Assembly: GCF_014203365.1 (NCBI RefSeq)
Contig: NZ_JACHIS010000001.1
Location: forward strand, 3,348,001 to 3,412,000
DNA: 64,000 bases
Origin: Actinoalloteichus hymeniacidonis
GTDB taxonomy: Bacteria; Actinomycetota; Actinomycetes; Mycobacteriales; Pseudonocardiaceae
Direction: 5' to 3'
This document shows, piece after piece, positions 18,701 to 27,539 of the stretch; positions within the stretch are counted from its first letter, which is position 1; each line of letters begins with the position of its first letter. Under the pieces are notes generated by a model that ran no database searches, was not told where the DNA came from, and worked only from the letters and a program-made list of their open reading frames with translations. A program made the translations under genes and the position numbers.

Positions 18701-21700
18701 TCGGGTCGTGCTGCAGGCCCAACTTCTCGACCAGCAGCACGAAGGGGTACTCCTGGTTGTCCAGTCCGTTGAGGACCGTGGCGCGGACCTGTTCCAGCAG
18801 CTGCGCGATGGACGGCGAGCCGGCCAGGTCCACGTGCAGGGGCAGCGGGTTGACGAAGTATCCGTAGACCGAGGAGAACTCCTTCTGGGTTCGGCCGGTC
18901 ACCGGGCTGCCCACGATGACGTCGTCCTGACCGGAATAACGGTGTAGGAGCAGGTAGTAGGCGCTCATGAGCACCATGAACACCGTGACGTCGTGCTCAC
19001 GGGCCATCGCGTGCACCCGGCCGCTGAGTTCCCGGTCGAGCACGAAGAACTCGGAGGCGCCGTTGTAGGTCTGCACGACGGGGCGGGGCTTGTCGGTCGG
19101 CAGGTTGAGGATCGGGACCTGTTCTGGCAGGTGCCCGCGCCAGTACTCGAGCATCCGCTCGGCGTCCCGGGAGGCCAGGAAGCGGTTCTGCCAGTTGAGG
19201 AAGTCGACGTATCGCGACGACGGGGGCGCGAGCTCGACGGGCCGCTCGGCGCGCAGCCCCTCGTACACCGCCAGGAGTTCCTCGATGAAGGTGAAGGTGG
19301 AGATGGCGTCGGAGATGATGTGGTGGACGGCCTTCATGATCACCCAGCGGTCGTCGGCGCGCTTGAACAGCCGGAACCGGATGAGTGGATCGCGTTCGAG
19401 GTCGTAGGGCTTGCGGTATTCGGCGATGATCATCTGGTAGATGTCGTCCCAGTCCCGATCGACGACGTCGAACAACGCGATGTCGTGGACGAGGTCGGAG
19501 ACCTCACGCAGCTCCTGGACCGGCACGCCGTCACGCAGGTGGAAGTTCGCCCGCAGGCTCGGATGCCGAGCGGTCAGGGTGCGTACCGCGTCGAACATCA
19601 ACTCCGGGTCCAGCTCGGCCCGGACCTCGACCGCGCCGCCGATGTTGTAGGCGAATCCGTCGGGGCTGAGTTGTTTGAGGAACCACAGCGCCTTCTGGTT
19701 CTGGGTGAGCGGGTGACTGCGCTCGTCCTCGAAGATCTCCACCGCCTCGACGGCCGTCTCACCGTCGTCGTCGGCGATCACCTCGACGAGTCCGTCGTGG
19801 AGCTGGTCGATGGCATCGCTGATCGGTGCGCTGCTCAGCAGGGCCACGACCGGCAGCGCGATCCGCATCTCGGTGTGCACTCTGGCCCGCAGTTCCATCG
19901 CCAGCAGCGAGTCCAGACCCAGGGCACCCAGGCTGACCGAGGGGTCGACCTGACCGGTGCGCACCCGGAGTACTCCCGCCACCACCGAGGTGAACTGCTC
20001 GGTGACCAGCAACCGTCGTTTCTCCTCGTCCGCGGCGCGGAAGGCGTCGAGGAAGCTGCTGCTCTCCGAGGCGCCGTCGGTGCCTGCGGCTGCGGCGAGT
20101 TCGGCGACCAGCGGCGGCGGGGCGGGGTACCAGGCCAAGAAGATCGGCCAGTCCACCACGGTCGCGACCAGCAGTTGGGCCCGGTCCTGACCGATGACGC
20201 GTTCCAGCACCGCCATTCCCGCGTCCGGCGACAGGGAACTCATGCCCCGGCTGTTGCGGTAGTGGTCGATCAGTCCCAGTTCCTCGATCATGCCGGTGGC
20301 CCACGGGCCCCAGTCGATGCTCAGCGCGGGCAGCCCGCGAGCTCTGCGGTGGTGGGCCAACGCGTCGAGGAAGGCGTTGCCCGCGGCGTAGTTCGTCTGT
20401 CCGGCGGTCGTCAGCAGGGAGGCGATCGAGGCGAACAGCACGAAGTGCTCGATCGGTTCCTCGATCAGGTGCCGATGCAGGAGGTAGGCGCCGACGACCT
20501 TCGGGTCGTGGACGGAGTCGAAGACCTCGCGGTCCATGTCGGGGACCAGGGTGTCCTGCACGTGTCCGGCGAGGTGGAAGACGCCCCTGATCGGCGTCGA
20601 CTCGGTGCGGCGATAGTCGGCCAGCCACGTGGTGAAGGCGTTCTCGTCGGTGATGTCCAAGGGCGCGAGCACCGCCTCGGCACCCATCGCCTCGAGCTCC
20701 GTGAGCAGGTGCACCGCCCGGCCCACCCGGGTTCCCGGGTCGACCTCGTGCCAATGACCTCGCTCGAGCAGTGTGGTGCGACCCACCAGGATCAGGCGGC
20801 GCGCGCCCCTGGCGACCAGGGTCTTGCACAGGACCCGGCCCAGTGCGCCGAAGGCGCCGGTGACCAGGTAGCCGCCGTCCGGACGCAACCGCAACGGCAG
20901 CGGTCGGGTGAGCCCGTCTGCGATGCGGAGCCTGCCCGACCGGCGTCCGTCGGCTCGCAGCGCGACCTCGTCCTCGTCCGAGATCGACGCCTCCCGAAGC
21001 AAGGCGCGGGCCTCGGCACTGCGGGACTCCTGGTCGGTGCCGCCCGCCGGGTCGAGGTCGATCAGCCTGCCTCGGTGTGCGATGAGCTCCTGATTCCACA
21101 GCACCCGACCGATTCCCCAGGCGGGGGCGCCCAGCGGTTCGACCGGGTCGTCGAGCGCGACGGCCTGTGTGCCCCGGGTGACGATGTGCAGTCGACCCGC
21201 CCGCTCCGGATCGGATGCCAGGGTCTGGGCCAGTGCGATCAGCGAGTAGGTGCCGAGGCTCTCGTGGTCGGTGAGGCTCGACCGAGCGGTCTCATCGATC
21301 GAGGGCAGGTCGAGGTTCCACAGGTGCACGATGGTCGCGAAGGAGTCCAGCCCCGCCGCAGCCAGTTCGGCGAACAGGCGGGCCAGGTCCTCGGCCGAGC
21401 CCGGTACCACCACGGATTCCCGGTTCCCCGGTTCCATCCGGTACTGCTCGCCCGGCCGCACCAGGTGGCACCGGCCGCCTCGACCGGCGACCAGCTCGGC
21501 CAGCTCGGTGCCGATGCCGCCCGCGTCGCAGAAGATCAGCCACTCGTTGCTGACCGGGTCGGCCGCGCCGAGCGCGTTGAGGTCGTCCTCGACGGCGGCC
21601 GCCTCCGCCGGGAGTGGGGCATCGACCCATTCGACCTCGGTCAACCAGTGGTCGATCGTCGACAGGCCGACCGTTGCGGTCGCCTTCTCGACGTCGGCGG

Positions 21701-24700
21701 CGCGGAATCCCTCGATTCGACCCAGCGGGACCCCGCTGTCGGAGTAGACGACGATGTCGCCGACCAGCTCGTCGCCCTGCTGTCGGGTGATCGTGGCGTG
21801 CGCCCACACGGGTTGCGTTCCGATCGGGGCGACCCGCATCTCCTCGATCGACAGGGGCAGTCGGATCCCGGTGCTCGTCGGGTCGGTGTCGTCGTCGAGC
21901 AACTGCGGGGTCAGCAGTGATTGGAAGCAGGCGTCGAGCAGGACCGGGTGGAAGTGGTACTGCCCGTCCTGGTCGGTCGGTGCATCGAGCGCGGCCGAGG
22001 GGCGGATCCTGGCCAGTGCCTCGCCCGGTCCGATCCAGACGTCCTCGATGCTCTGGAATGCCGGGCCGTAGTGGTAACCGAGTCCCGCCAACGCCGAGTA
22101 GCAGTCCGCAGAGCCGAGCCTTCGGACGGTGCGCGACTGGATCGCCGTCAGGTCCAGTGTCGAATTCAGCCTGCGGCGCTGCCCGACGCGCACGACGCCG
22201 TCGGCGTGCACGGTCCGTTCCGGCGCGGCCGGGTTGACCGTGGCGATGGTGAAACCGGCCGCGTCCGAGGAGAAGGCCAGTTGGACCGTCGTGGCGGCGT
22301 CGTCGGTCAGGAACAGTGCCTTGCGTAACCGGATGTCGGCCAGGGTCGCCTCGGCCGAGCCGGTCATCGCGTGTACGGCCTGGGCCGCCATCTCCAGGTA
22401 ACCGGCGGCGGGGAACACCACGTTGCCCTGGATGCGGTGGTCGGACAGGTAAGGCAGGTCCTCCACGTCCAGACGTGCCTCCCACGTCGGCTCCACGGTG
22501 GCCATCCGACGTCCCAGCAATGGGTGGTCGAGCCTGCCGAGCCGCACCTGCTCGACGGAGGCGGGTTCGACCCAGTAGCGGTCTCGCTTGAACGGGTAGC
22601 GCGGTAGGACGACCGCCGGGCGTTGTGGGTACATCGAGTGCCAGTCGATCTCCCGGCCCAGGTTGTGCAGGGTGGCCAGCGACATGGCGATCCGCGCCGC
22701 CTCGTCTTCGCCACGCCGGATCGAGGGCACCGTGCGCCCCTCCACCTCCCGGGCGTCCAGGGCCTCGCGGATCGAGTGACCGAGCACGGGATGCGGTCCG
22801 ATCTCCAGGAAGAGTCCGTAGCCGTCGTCGATCAGGCCGTCGATCGCCTCGTGGAACCGAACGCTGTCGCGCACGTTGTGCCACCAGTAGCCGGCGTCCA
22901 GTTCGGTTCCGTGGGCGCGGCCCCGGCGCGCGGTCAGGTACAGCGGCACCTCGGCGACCTGCGGGGTGATGCCCGCCAGCGCGGAGAGCAGTTCGTCCTT
23001 GATCGAGTCCATGCGGGCGCTGTGGTAAGGCACCCGCACGGTGAGGAATCGGGCGAAGGTCTGTTCGGAGCGCAGCGCGTCGGCGATCTCGGCGAGCACG
23101 TCCTGGTCACCGGCCAGCGTCATGGCGGTGGGACTGTTGATCGCCGCGATCGACACCCGGTCGCCATAGGAGGCGATGCGGTCGGCGGCCTCGCTCTCGG
23201 TGAGGCTCACCGCGAGCATCGTGCCGGTGCCCACCAGCTTCTGCTGGAGCCTGCTGCGGTGCAGGACCACCGTCACGGCGTCGCGTAGTGAGTAGACACC
23301 AGCCTCGTAGAACGCGGCGACCTCGCCGGTGCTGTGCCCGACGATGGCGTCGGGGGTGATGCCGTAGGACCGCCACAGCGCGGCGAGTCCCATCTGGACC
23401 GCGAAGTTCGCAGGCTGGGCCAGCCAGGTCTCCTCCATCCTGGAGTCCGCCTCGTCGGCCGACATCTCCTCGATCAACGACCAGCCAGACTGCGCCTGGA
23501 ACTCGGCGTCGCACCGTTGGACGGCCTCGCGGTAGACGGGCTCGCTGTCGAACAGCATCCGGCCCATCGCCCACCACTGCGGGCCCATCCCGGTGAACGC
23601 CCAGACCAATCCACGCCGTGCGGGGTCCCACTGTTGGTCCAGCAGCACATGCGGGTCCGCCTCACCCGCGAGGAAGCCCGCCAGCTTCTCGTCGAGCGAC
23701 TCTCGGGAGGAATAGACGACCGAGAGTCGGGAATCGAGGTGTTGCCTGCGGTGCGCCAGGGTGCTGCCCAGATCGGCCAGCGAGATCCCGGTGGCGTCGG
23801 CACCGGCGAGTTCACGACGGATGCCCTCGACCAATTCGGGAAACACCGCCGGGTCGCGTGCCGTCAACGGCAGGATCGCGTAGCCGGCGGAGGGTTCCTC
23901 GGGTTCGTGGTCGGCATCCCGTCGAGCGGGTGCCTCCTCCAACAGCACATGCGCGTTGGTGCCGCCGAAACCGAAGGCGTTGACCCCGGCGCGGGCCGGG
24001 CCCTCGTGGTCGGGCCAGTCGGTGACCTCGGTGGGAATCTCGTAAGGCAGCGTGGCCAGGTCGATGGCTGGGTTGACGGTTCCGAGGTTGATGTGCGGCG
24101 GGATCTTCTTGTGCTTCAGACACATCGCGGCCTTGATCAGACCCGCGATGCCCGCTGCGGACTCGGTGTGCCCGATGTTGGTCTTGACCGAGCCGACGTA
24201 GCAGCGGGAATCGGGTTTGCGCCCCATACGCAGCGCTCTACCCAGCGCGTTGGCCTCCAGCGGATCGCCTACCGGGGTGGAGGTTCCGTGTGCCTCGACG
24301 TACTGGAGATCGCCCGGCGCGATACCCGCCTCGGCGCAGACCCGTTCGATCAGGTCGATCTGCGCCTCGGGGTTGGGCACGGTGATCCCGCTGGTGCGGC
24401 CGTCCTGGTTGACACCGCTGCCGATGATCACCGCGTGGATCGGGTCGCCGTCGCGCACCGCGTCGTCCAACCGTTTGAGTGCGATCACACCGACCCCCTC
24501 GGCACGCACGTAGCCGTTCGCGTCGGCGTCGAAGGTGCGCGACCTCCCCTCGGGCGAGAGGAAACCGCCCTTGGTCTCCGCGATCGTGTACTGCGGGGTC
24601 ATGTGCAGCAGGGTTCCGCCCGCGAGGGCGAGGTTGGTCTCTCCACGGCTCAGGCTCCGACAGGCGAGGTCCACGGCCACCAGCGAGGAGCTGCAGGCGG

Positions 24701-25244
24701 TGTCGATCGAGATGCTCGGGCCTCGGAAGTCGAAACAGTAGGAGATCCGGTTCGAGACCATCGTCATCATCGTGCCGGTGGCTGTGTGTGCCGCCAGGGT
24801 GTCGAAGGACAGGTCGGCGAACTGCACGATCTTGTAGTCCAGGGTGAAGGCGCCGACGAACACCCCGACATCCGATCCGGCCAACCGGCCGGGTTTCTGT
24901 CCGCCGTCCTCCAGTGCCTCCCATGCGACCTCCAACAGCTTGCGCTGCTGGGGGTCCATGTGGTGGGCCTCGCGCGGGCTGATGCCGAAGAAGGCCGGGT
25001 CGAACTCGTCGAAGCCGTCGATGTACCCGCCTCTACCACCGACCAGTCGACCCGGTTTCGACTTGTCCCGGCTGCCGAGGGTCCCGATGTCGTATCTGTC
25101 GGCCGGGGTCGGTGTTATGCAGTCCTTACCGTCGATCAGGTTCTGCCAGAAGGTCCGGTAGTCGGAGGCGCTGCCGGGCAGCCGACAACCGATACCGATG
25201 ATCGCGATCTTGTCGCGGGAGGCGGATGTGGATGAGTCCGACAC
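15741..25244 (-). CDS. ftdB: Iterative hybrid PKS-NRPS of polycyclic tetramate macrolactam biosynthesis
   Basis: A 3167-residue megasynthase with the order KS-AT-DH-KR-ACP-C-A-PCP-TE. KS: DTACSSS (active Cys ~183). AT: GHSTGE (~636). DH: HRIQGNVVFP (~935). KR: VTGAFGALG (~1463) and NYAAGNAF (~1620). ACP: LGLDSLLAMEL (~1777). C: HHIISDA (~1978). A: YTSGSTGRPKA (~2490). PCP: GGSSIKL (~2891). TE: GYSLGGN (~3013). One PKS module plus one NRPS module is the hallmark of PTM synthases (ikarugamycin, HSAF, frontalamide): the PKS works iteratively to build two polyene chains joined through ornithine, and the TE forms the tetramate. By-eye alignment of A-domain pocket residues reads about D-V-G-E-L-V-S-I-D, close to known ornithine codes. 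The GTG at 25244 has AAAGGA 8 nt upstream; another GTG nine codons earlier is possible. Confidence 0.95.
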   Translation of the reverse strand: MSDSSTSASRDKIAIIGIGCRLPGSASDYRTFWQNLIDGKDCITPTPADRYDIGTLGSRDKSKPGRLVGGRGGYIDGFDEFDPAFFGISPREAHHMDPQQRKLLEVAWEALEDGGQKPGRLAGSDVGVFVGAFTLDYKIVQFADLSFDTLAAHTATGTMMTMVSNRISYCFDFRGPSISIDTACSSSLVAVDLACRSLSRGETNLALAGGTLLHMTPQYTIAETKGGFLSPEGRSRTFDADANGYVRAEGVGVIALKRLDDAVRDGDPIHAVIIGSGVNQDGRTSGITVPNPEAQIDLIERVCAEAGIAPGDLQYVEAHGTSTPVGDPLEANALGRALRMGRKPDSRCYVGSVKTNIGHTESAAGIAGLIKAAMCLKHKKIPPHINLGTVNPAIDLATLPYEIPTEVTDWPDHEGPARAGVNAFGFGGTNAHVLLEEAPARRDADHEPEEPSAGYAILPLTARDPAVFPELVEGIRRELAGADATGISLADLGSTLAHRRQHLDSRLSVVYSSRESLDEKLAGFLAGEADPHVLLDQQWDPARRGLVWAFTGMGPQWWAMGRMLFDSEPVYREAVQRCDAEFQAQSGWSLIEEMSADEADSRMEETWLAQPANFAVQMGLAALWRSYGITPDAIVGHSTGEVAAFYEAGVYSLRDAVTVVLHRSRLQQKLVGTGTMLAVSLTESEAADRIASYGDRVSIAAINSPTAMTLAGDQDVLAEIADALRSEQTFARFLTVRVPYHSARMDSIKDELLSALAGITPQVAEVPLYLTARRGRAHGTELDAGYWWHNVRDSVRFHEAIDGLIDDGYGLFLEIGPHPVLGHSIREALDAREVEGRTVPSIRRGEDEAARIAMSLATLHNLGREIDWHSMYPQRPAVVLPRYPFKRDRYWVEPASVEQVRLGRLDHPLLGRRMATVEPTWEARLDVEDLPYLSDHRIQGNVVFPAAGYLEMAAQAVHAMTGSAEATLADIRLRKALFLTDDAATTVQLAFSSDAAGFTIATVNPAAPERTVHADGVVRVGQRRRLNSTLDLTAIQSRTVRRLGSADCYSALAGLGYHYGPAFQSIEDVWIGPGEALARIRPSAALDAPTDQDGQYHFHPVLLDACFQSLLTPQLLDDDTDPTSTGIRLPLSIEEMRVAPIGTQPVWAHATITRQQGDELVGDIVVYSDSGVPLGRIEGFRAADVEKATATVGLSTIDHWLTEVEWVDAPLPAEAAAVEDDLNALGAADPVSNEWLIFCDAGGIGTELAELVAGRGGRCHLVRPGEQYRMEPGNRESVVVPGSAEDLARLFAELAAAGLDSFATIVHLWNLDLPSIDETARSSLTDHESLGTYSLIALAQTLASDPERAGRLHIVTRGTQAVALDDPVEPLGAPAWGIGRVLWNQELIAHRGRLIDLDPAGGTDQESRSAEARALLREASISDEDEVALRADGRRSGRLRIADGLTRPLPLRLRPDGGYLVTGAFGALGRVLCKTLVARGARRLILVGRTTLLERGHWHEVDPGTRVGRAVHLLTELEAMGAEAVLAPLDITDENAFTTWLADYRRTESTPIRGVFHLAGHVQDTLVPDMDREVFDSVHDPKVVGAYLLHRHLIEEPIEHFVLFASIASLLTTAGQTNYAAGNAFLDALAHHRRARGLPALSIDWGPWATGMIEELGLIDHYRNSRGMSSLSPDAGMAVLERVIGQDRAQLLVATVVDWPIFLAWYPAPPPLVAELAAAAGTDGASESSSFLDAFRAADEEKRRLLVTEQFTSVVAGVLRVRTGQVDPSVSLGALGLDSLLAMELRARVHTEMRIALPVVALLSSAPISDAIDQLHDGLVEVIADDDGETAVEAVEIFEDERSHPLTQNQKALWFLKQLSPDGFAYNIGGAVEVRAELDPELMFDAVRTLTARHPSLRANFHLRDGVPVQELREVSDLVHDIALFDVVDRDWDDIYQMIIAEYRKPYDLERDPLIRFRLFKRADDRWVIMKAVHHIISDAISTFTFIEELLAVYEGLRAERPVELAPPSSRYVDFLNWQNRFLASRDAERMLEYWRGHLPEQVPILNLPTDKPRPVVQTYNGASEFFVLDRELSGRVHAMAREHDVTVFMVLMSAYYLLLHRYSGQDDVIVGSPVTGRTQKEFSSVYGYFVNPLPLHVDLAGSPSIAQLLEQVRATVLNGLDNQEYPFVLLVEKLGLQHDPSRSAVFQAMFILLVHKVATEKYGYRLDYIELPEEEGQFDLTLSVYEEEADQSFHCVFKYNTDLFFAETMQRMASHYVTLLDALTSAPATESISRLPLLGDQERSEILEDWSGASSTVDVDVPVHELITSAAAQDPDAIAVSMPAGLTSAPEALRSGTDDRGRRTLTYGELERRACNLACRLGALGVGKGSVVALCLEKSPELVVTVLAVLKTGGAYLPLDPDHPTDRLAFMVRNVGAVLAIVDESRRDRLAGLVGEDVLVLGDLHRAAEAENAETTSLLPQTRSVVEAAPAEVAGPIDLAEPAYVIYTSGSTGRPKAVQVSHHNLASAYESWRREYRLDDEVRVHLQMASFSFDVFTGDLVRALCSGGTLVLVDRELLFDTARLHQTMLDERVDCGEFVPAVVRALMNHCEQTDRRLDSLRLLIVGSDAWKVEEYDRLRALCAEDTRVVNSYGLSEATIDSAYFEGPTDGLEPSRMVPIGRPLPNSALYILDEHAEPVPVGVPGELWVGGAGVAIGYAGDPEQTATRFVTTRWTARSTDGEPLRLYRTGDLARWDSAGRVQLLGRIDGQIKVRGHRIELGEIESQLADWPDLAEAVVTLLPDDRGESVLCAYCVPGGDGELDLRALRRHLAEYLPTFMIPAYFVELPALPLTANGKVDVAALPAPARTGDDREYEAPISLYEVRMAAHWESLLGLERVGLRHDFFESGGSSIKLIELIYHLQDEFGINIPVSQLFTVTTLQGMAGTVEQIVTGRIGGARPYLRFNPGGERRLFCFPPAGGHGLIYRRFAAHLPEYEFIAFNYLPGDDKVQRYADLIEELHPVGPCPLFGYSLGGNLAFEVASVLEARGRAVENVVIMDSYRIPEAFELEGMRFDAFEQELGEHLRKHTGSEVLTEETLEQARDYIRFCGRTPNLALIKASVDVISDEQKVEFYGVSEQGTWHGSSTTGTSVFRGLGTHAEMLDEQHLQHNAGLTREILVGGGHRGA

Positions 25245-25308
25245 CGTGGAGTCCTTTGGTCGAGGGAACACTGCAGTGGGCTTTCTGGGTAGGGAGGCGA
25301 CGGGTCGG

Positions 25309-26253
25309 TCAGTCGCCGGGCGGCGCCTGCTCCGGCGGCGTCGTCTTCTTCGGTGACCGCCACGGCTGCAGGAGCGTGGCGAGGATCGCGCCGGTCTTCG
25401 GGAAGGAGTCCGGATCGGACAGGCCGACCGCCACCGGCTTACGGCCGGGGTACCAGGTGAAGCTGCCGAACACCCGGTCCCAGAGCGAGAGGTCCGAGCT
25501 GTAGTGCCCTGCTTCGTCGAGGTCGATGCTGTGATGCAGTCGATGTTGTTCCGGGCCTGCGACGATGTGGTTCAACCAGCCGAGACGGACATCGATGTTG
25601 GCGTGGACGAAGTAGCCCTGCAGGACGATGAACAGGCCCGCGACGAACACGGACTGGTGCGAGAAGCCCACCAGGGCCAGGCCGAGTTGCACCAGGCATT
25701 GGGTGATCGCGATATCGACGACGTGATTGACGCCGTTGTTGGCCACGTTCACCTTGTCCGGGACATGGTGCACGCCGTGTAACCGCCACAACCAGGCATG
25801 GGTATGGAAGAGGCGGTGGATTCCGTAGCTGACCAGCGAGCCGAGCAGGACCGCACCGGGGATCTCCACCCAGAGCGGCAATACCGGTTCGGGCATGGCC
25901 ACCGAGCTGACCAGTGCGTTGACCGGCAATTGCGCGATACCGGCGCCCGCCATCGTCAGCAGCACGTAGATCGCATAGAACCCCCACTCACGACGGCTCG
26001 GGTGCCAGTCGCGCTCGTAGGGGATCAGTCGTTCGAGGAGCGCGAGGAAGGCTATCGTCCCCACGAGGAAGGCGAAGTTCACCCGCCCGAAATCCCAGCC
26101 GTAGTGCACGGCGGACACCGCAGTCGCGACCATTGCCGCGAGCATGATCGGGTAGGTGATATGACACAGGATCGAGCGCGGTCCGGTGGTCGTCCCGGCG
26201 TCGTCGCGCAGTCTCTTCTGTAGTGATCTTCCGGACTTCGATTGAGTGTCCAT
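25309..26253 (-). CDS. ftdA: Sterol desaturase/fatty acid hydroxylase family (PTM hydroxylase, FtdA-like)
   Basis: A 314-residue integral-membrane di-iron hydroxylase. It shows several TM segments and the three histidine clusters of the family: HRLFHTH, HGVHH and HRLHHS. It precedes the PKS-NRPS gene by 64 bp and begins the operon. In PTM clusters (HSAF, frontalamide) this enzyme hydroxylates the ornithine-derived C-3 position of the macrolactam. Its presence suggests a hydroxylated PTM of the HSAF/frontalamide type rather than plain ikarugamycin, whose minimal set lacks it. ATG 26253 is used; the open frame extends 24 codons further without a better ribosome site. The C-terminus is proline/lysine-rich. 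Confidence 0.88.
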   Translation of the reverse strand: MDTQSKSGRSLQKRLRDDAGTTTGPRSILCHITYPIMLAAMVATAVSAVHYGWDFGRVNFAFLVGTIAFLALLERLIPYERDWHPSRREWGFYAIYVLLTMAGAGIAQLPVNALVSSVAMPEPVLPLWVEIPGAVLLGSLVSYGIHRLFHTHAWLWRLHGVHHVPDKVNVANNGVNHVVDIAITQCLVQLGLALVGFSHQSVFVAGLFIVLQGYFVHANIDVRLGWLNHIVAGPEQHRLHHSIDLDEAGHYSSDLSLWDRVFGSFTWYPGRKPVAVGLSDPDSFPKTGAILATLLQPWRSPKKTTPPEQAPPGD

Positions 26254-27539
26254 GACTCGATTCCATCCATGAGGGGGCATCGGGACCGACGAATGTCGGG
26301 CGCCGAATGTTTTCCGTTTCAACATCGGAGCGCTGGCCGGATAACGATCGCCATCGACCTCGGACAGACTCCGGCTCTGGAATCACCGGAACAGCGGCTC
26401 AACGCCGTTCTCGTCGTTACCAACCCCGCTTGTCACGGTTTCCATCGTCAGGTCTACAACTTCCATTCGTGAGGTGGGCAGCGCTGATCCAAGCAGCGGT
26501 GCACAACGGGAAGACCGACGGCGACGTCGCCGACGCCGCGATTCGCAACCGATCTCGGTCGCCGACGTATTTCTATCCAGTGGTCAGCGCTGACCGCTTC
26601 CGGCGCTGTTTCGGCCGGATCGGAATAGGTATCGCCTGGCGCCTGGACGGCGCGGCTCTCCGGTGCCACGACTCGGCACCATGGCGCTCGGATCGGTTGC
26701 CGAGCTCTAGCGCGATCGACTACCTCTCTCGGATCCCCCGGTCATTCGGACTCGATGCCCACGAACAAGTCCGGTCCGCCCTGTTCTGATGTCGTCCGCC
26801 TTCGCCCATCACCATCGAATCCCACCCACCTGCCCGCGCGATGCCACGCAGCCGGCGCGCAGGCCGCGCCGGAGGAGCGGGCCGTCGAAGCTCACCCATC
26901 GGTCCGACGCCCCGGGACGGGCTGCCACCGAGTGCCGAGTGACGACATCCCCACCCGCTTTGCCCACGGCACCTTCAGACACGACGTCCTCCCCACAACG
27001 GACCATCACCTAAAGTGTCCGATCAGATGCTAACCGTAGTTGTCAGAGTTCAGGGATCACCCGATCGGTGAGAGCTTGACGAAGATCATGCCTGCAGACA
27101 GCGATACAGCGACGGCCTCCGCCACGAGGGGATCACCCACGATCCGGCGAGCGAGGACCGCGAGGCGCCTGGCCCGCGCATCGGGACCGCGACCCGGACC
27201 GGCCGCTCGGCGACCGGCCAGGCATCACGACACCGACGGCCTAACGGTCGGCAATGCGAACTACCGACGGTCGGCCGCCGAGGCCTCCCGCCGGAATTCC
27301 CGACCAACCCGCCACCGAATCGGCCCATTCATTCAGCACCTGGATCACCGCATGCGACGTGATCGATATCATGCAGATCCGAGCATTCCGGCGGCCGGTA
27401 ATTTTCCTCCCCTCGGAACGACTTGGAAATTAACAACATTCCCAGGAAATCCATCCTGTACGTAGTAGTGTCAGACCGCTTCGGCGACACAGGCCGCCTC
27501 GGCCGCAGCTGCGCGTCCACCGAAAAAAGGAAAACAATA
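26254..27539. other. Gene-poor 1.3-kb region upstream of the PTM operon
   Basis: No frame has convincing codon bias or recognisable protein features. It must hold the PTM operon promoter (minus strand, near 26254-26450) and the promoter of the gene at 27540. From about 27330 the DNA becomes clearly less GC-rich (runs such as TTAACAAC and GAAAAAAGGAAAAC). No transposase, tRNA or direct repeat was seen. Confidence 0.5.

Noticed and set aside
15651-25235. Very long open frames on the plus strand opposite the PKS-NRPS gene (e.g. 15651-18947, 18993-21920, 23334-25235)
   Set aside because: They are mirror frames created by the G/C third-position bias of the PKS-NRPS gene; they are rich in Val, Gly, Gln, Arg and Asp and contain no recognisable domains, while the minus strand shows a complete domain series.
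26307-26789. Plus-strand open frame of 160 codons in the gene-poor region
   Set aside because: Low codon bias, no ribosome site, and a sequence rich in Arg/Ser with no similarity to any family I know.
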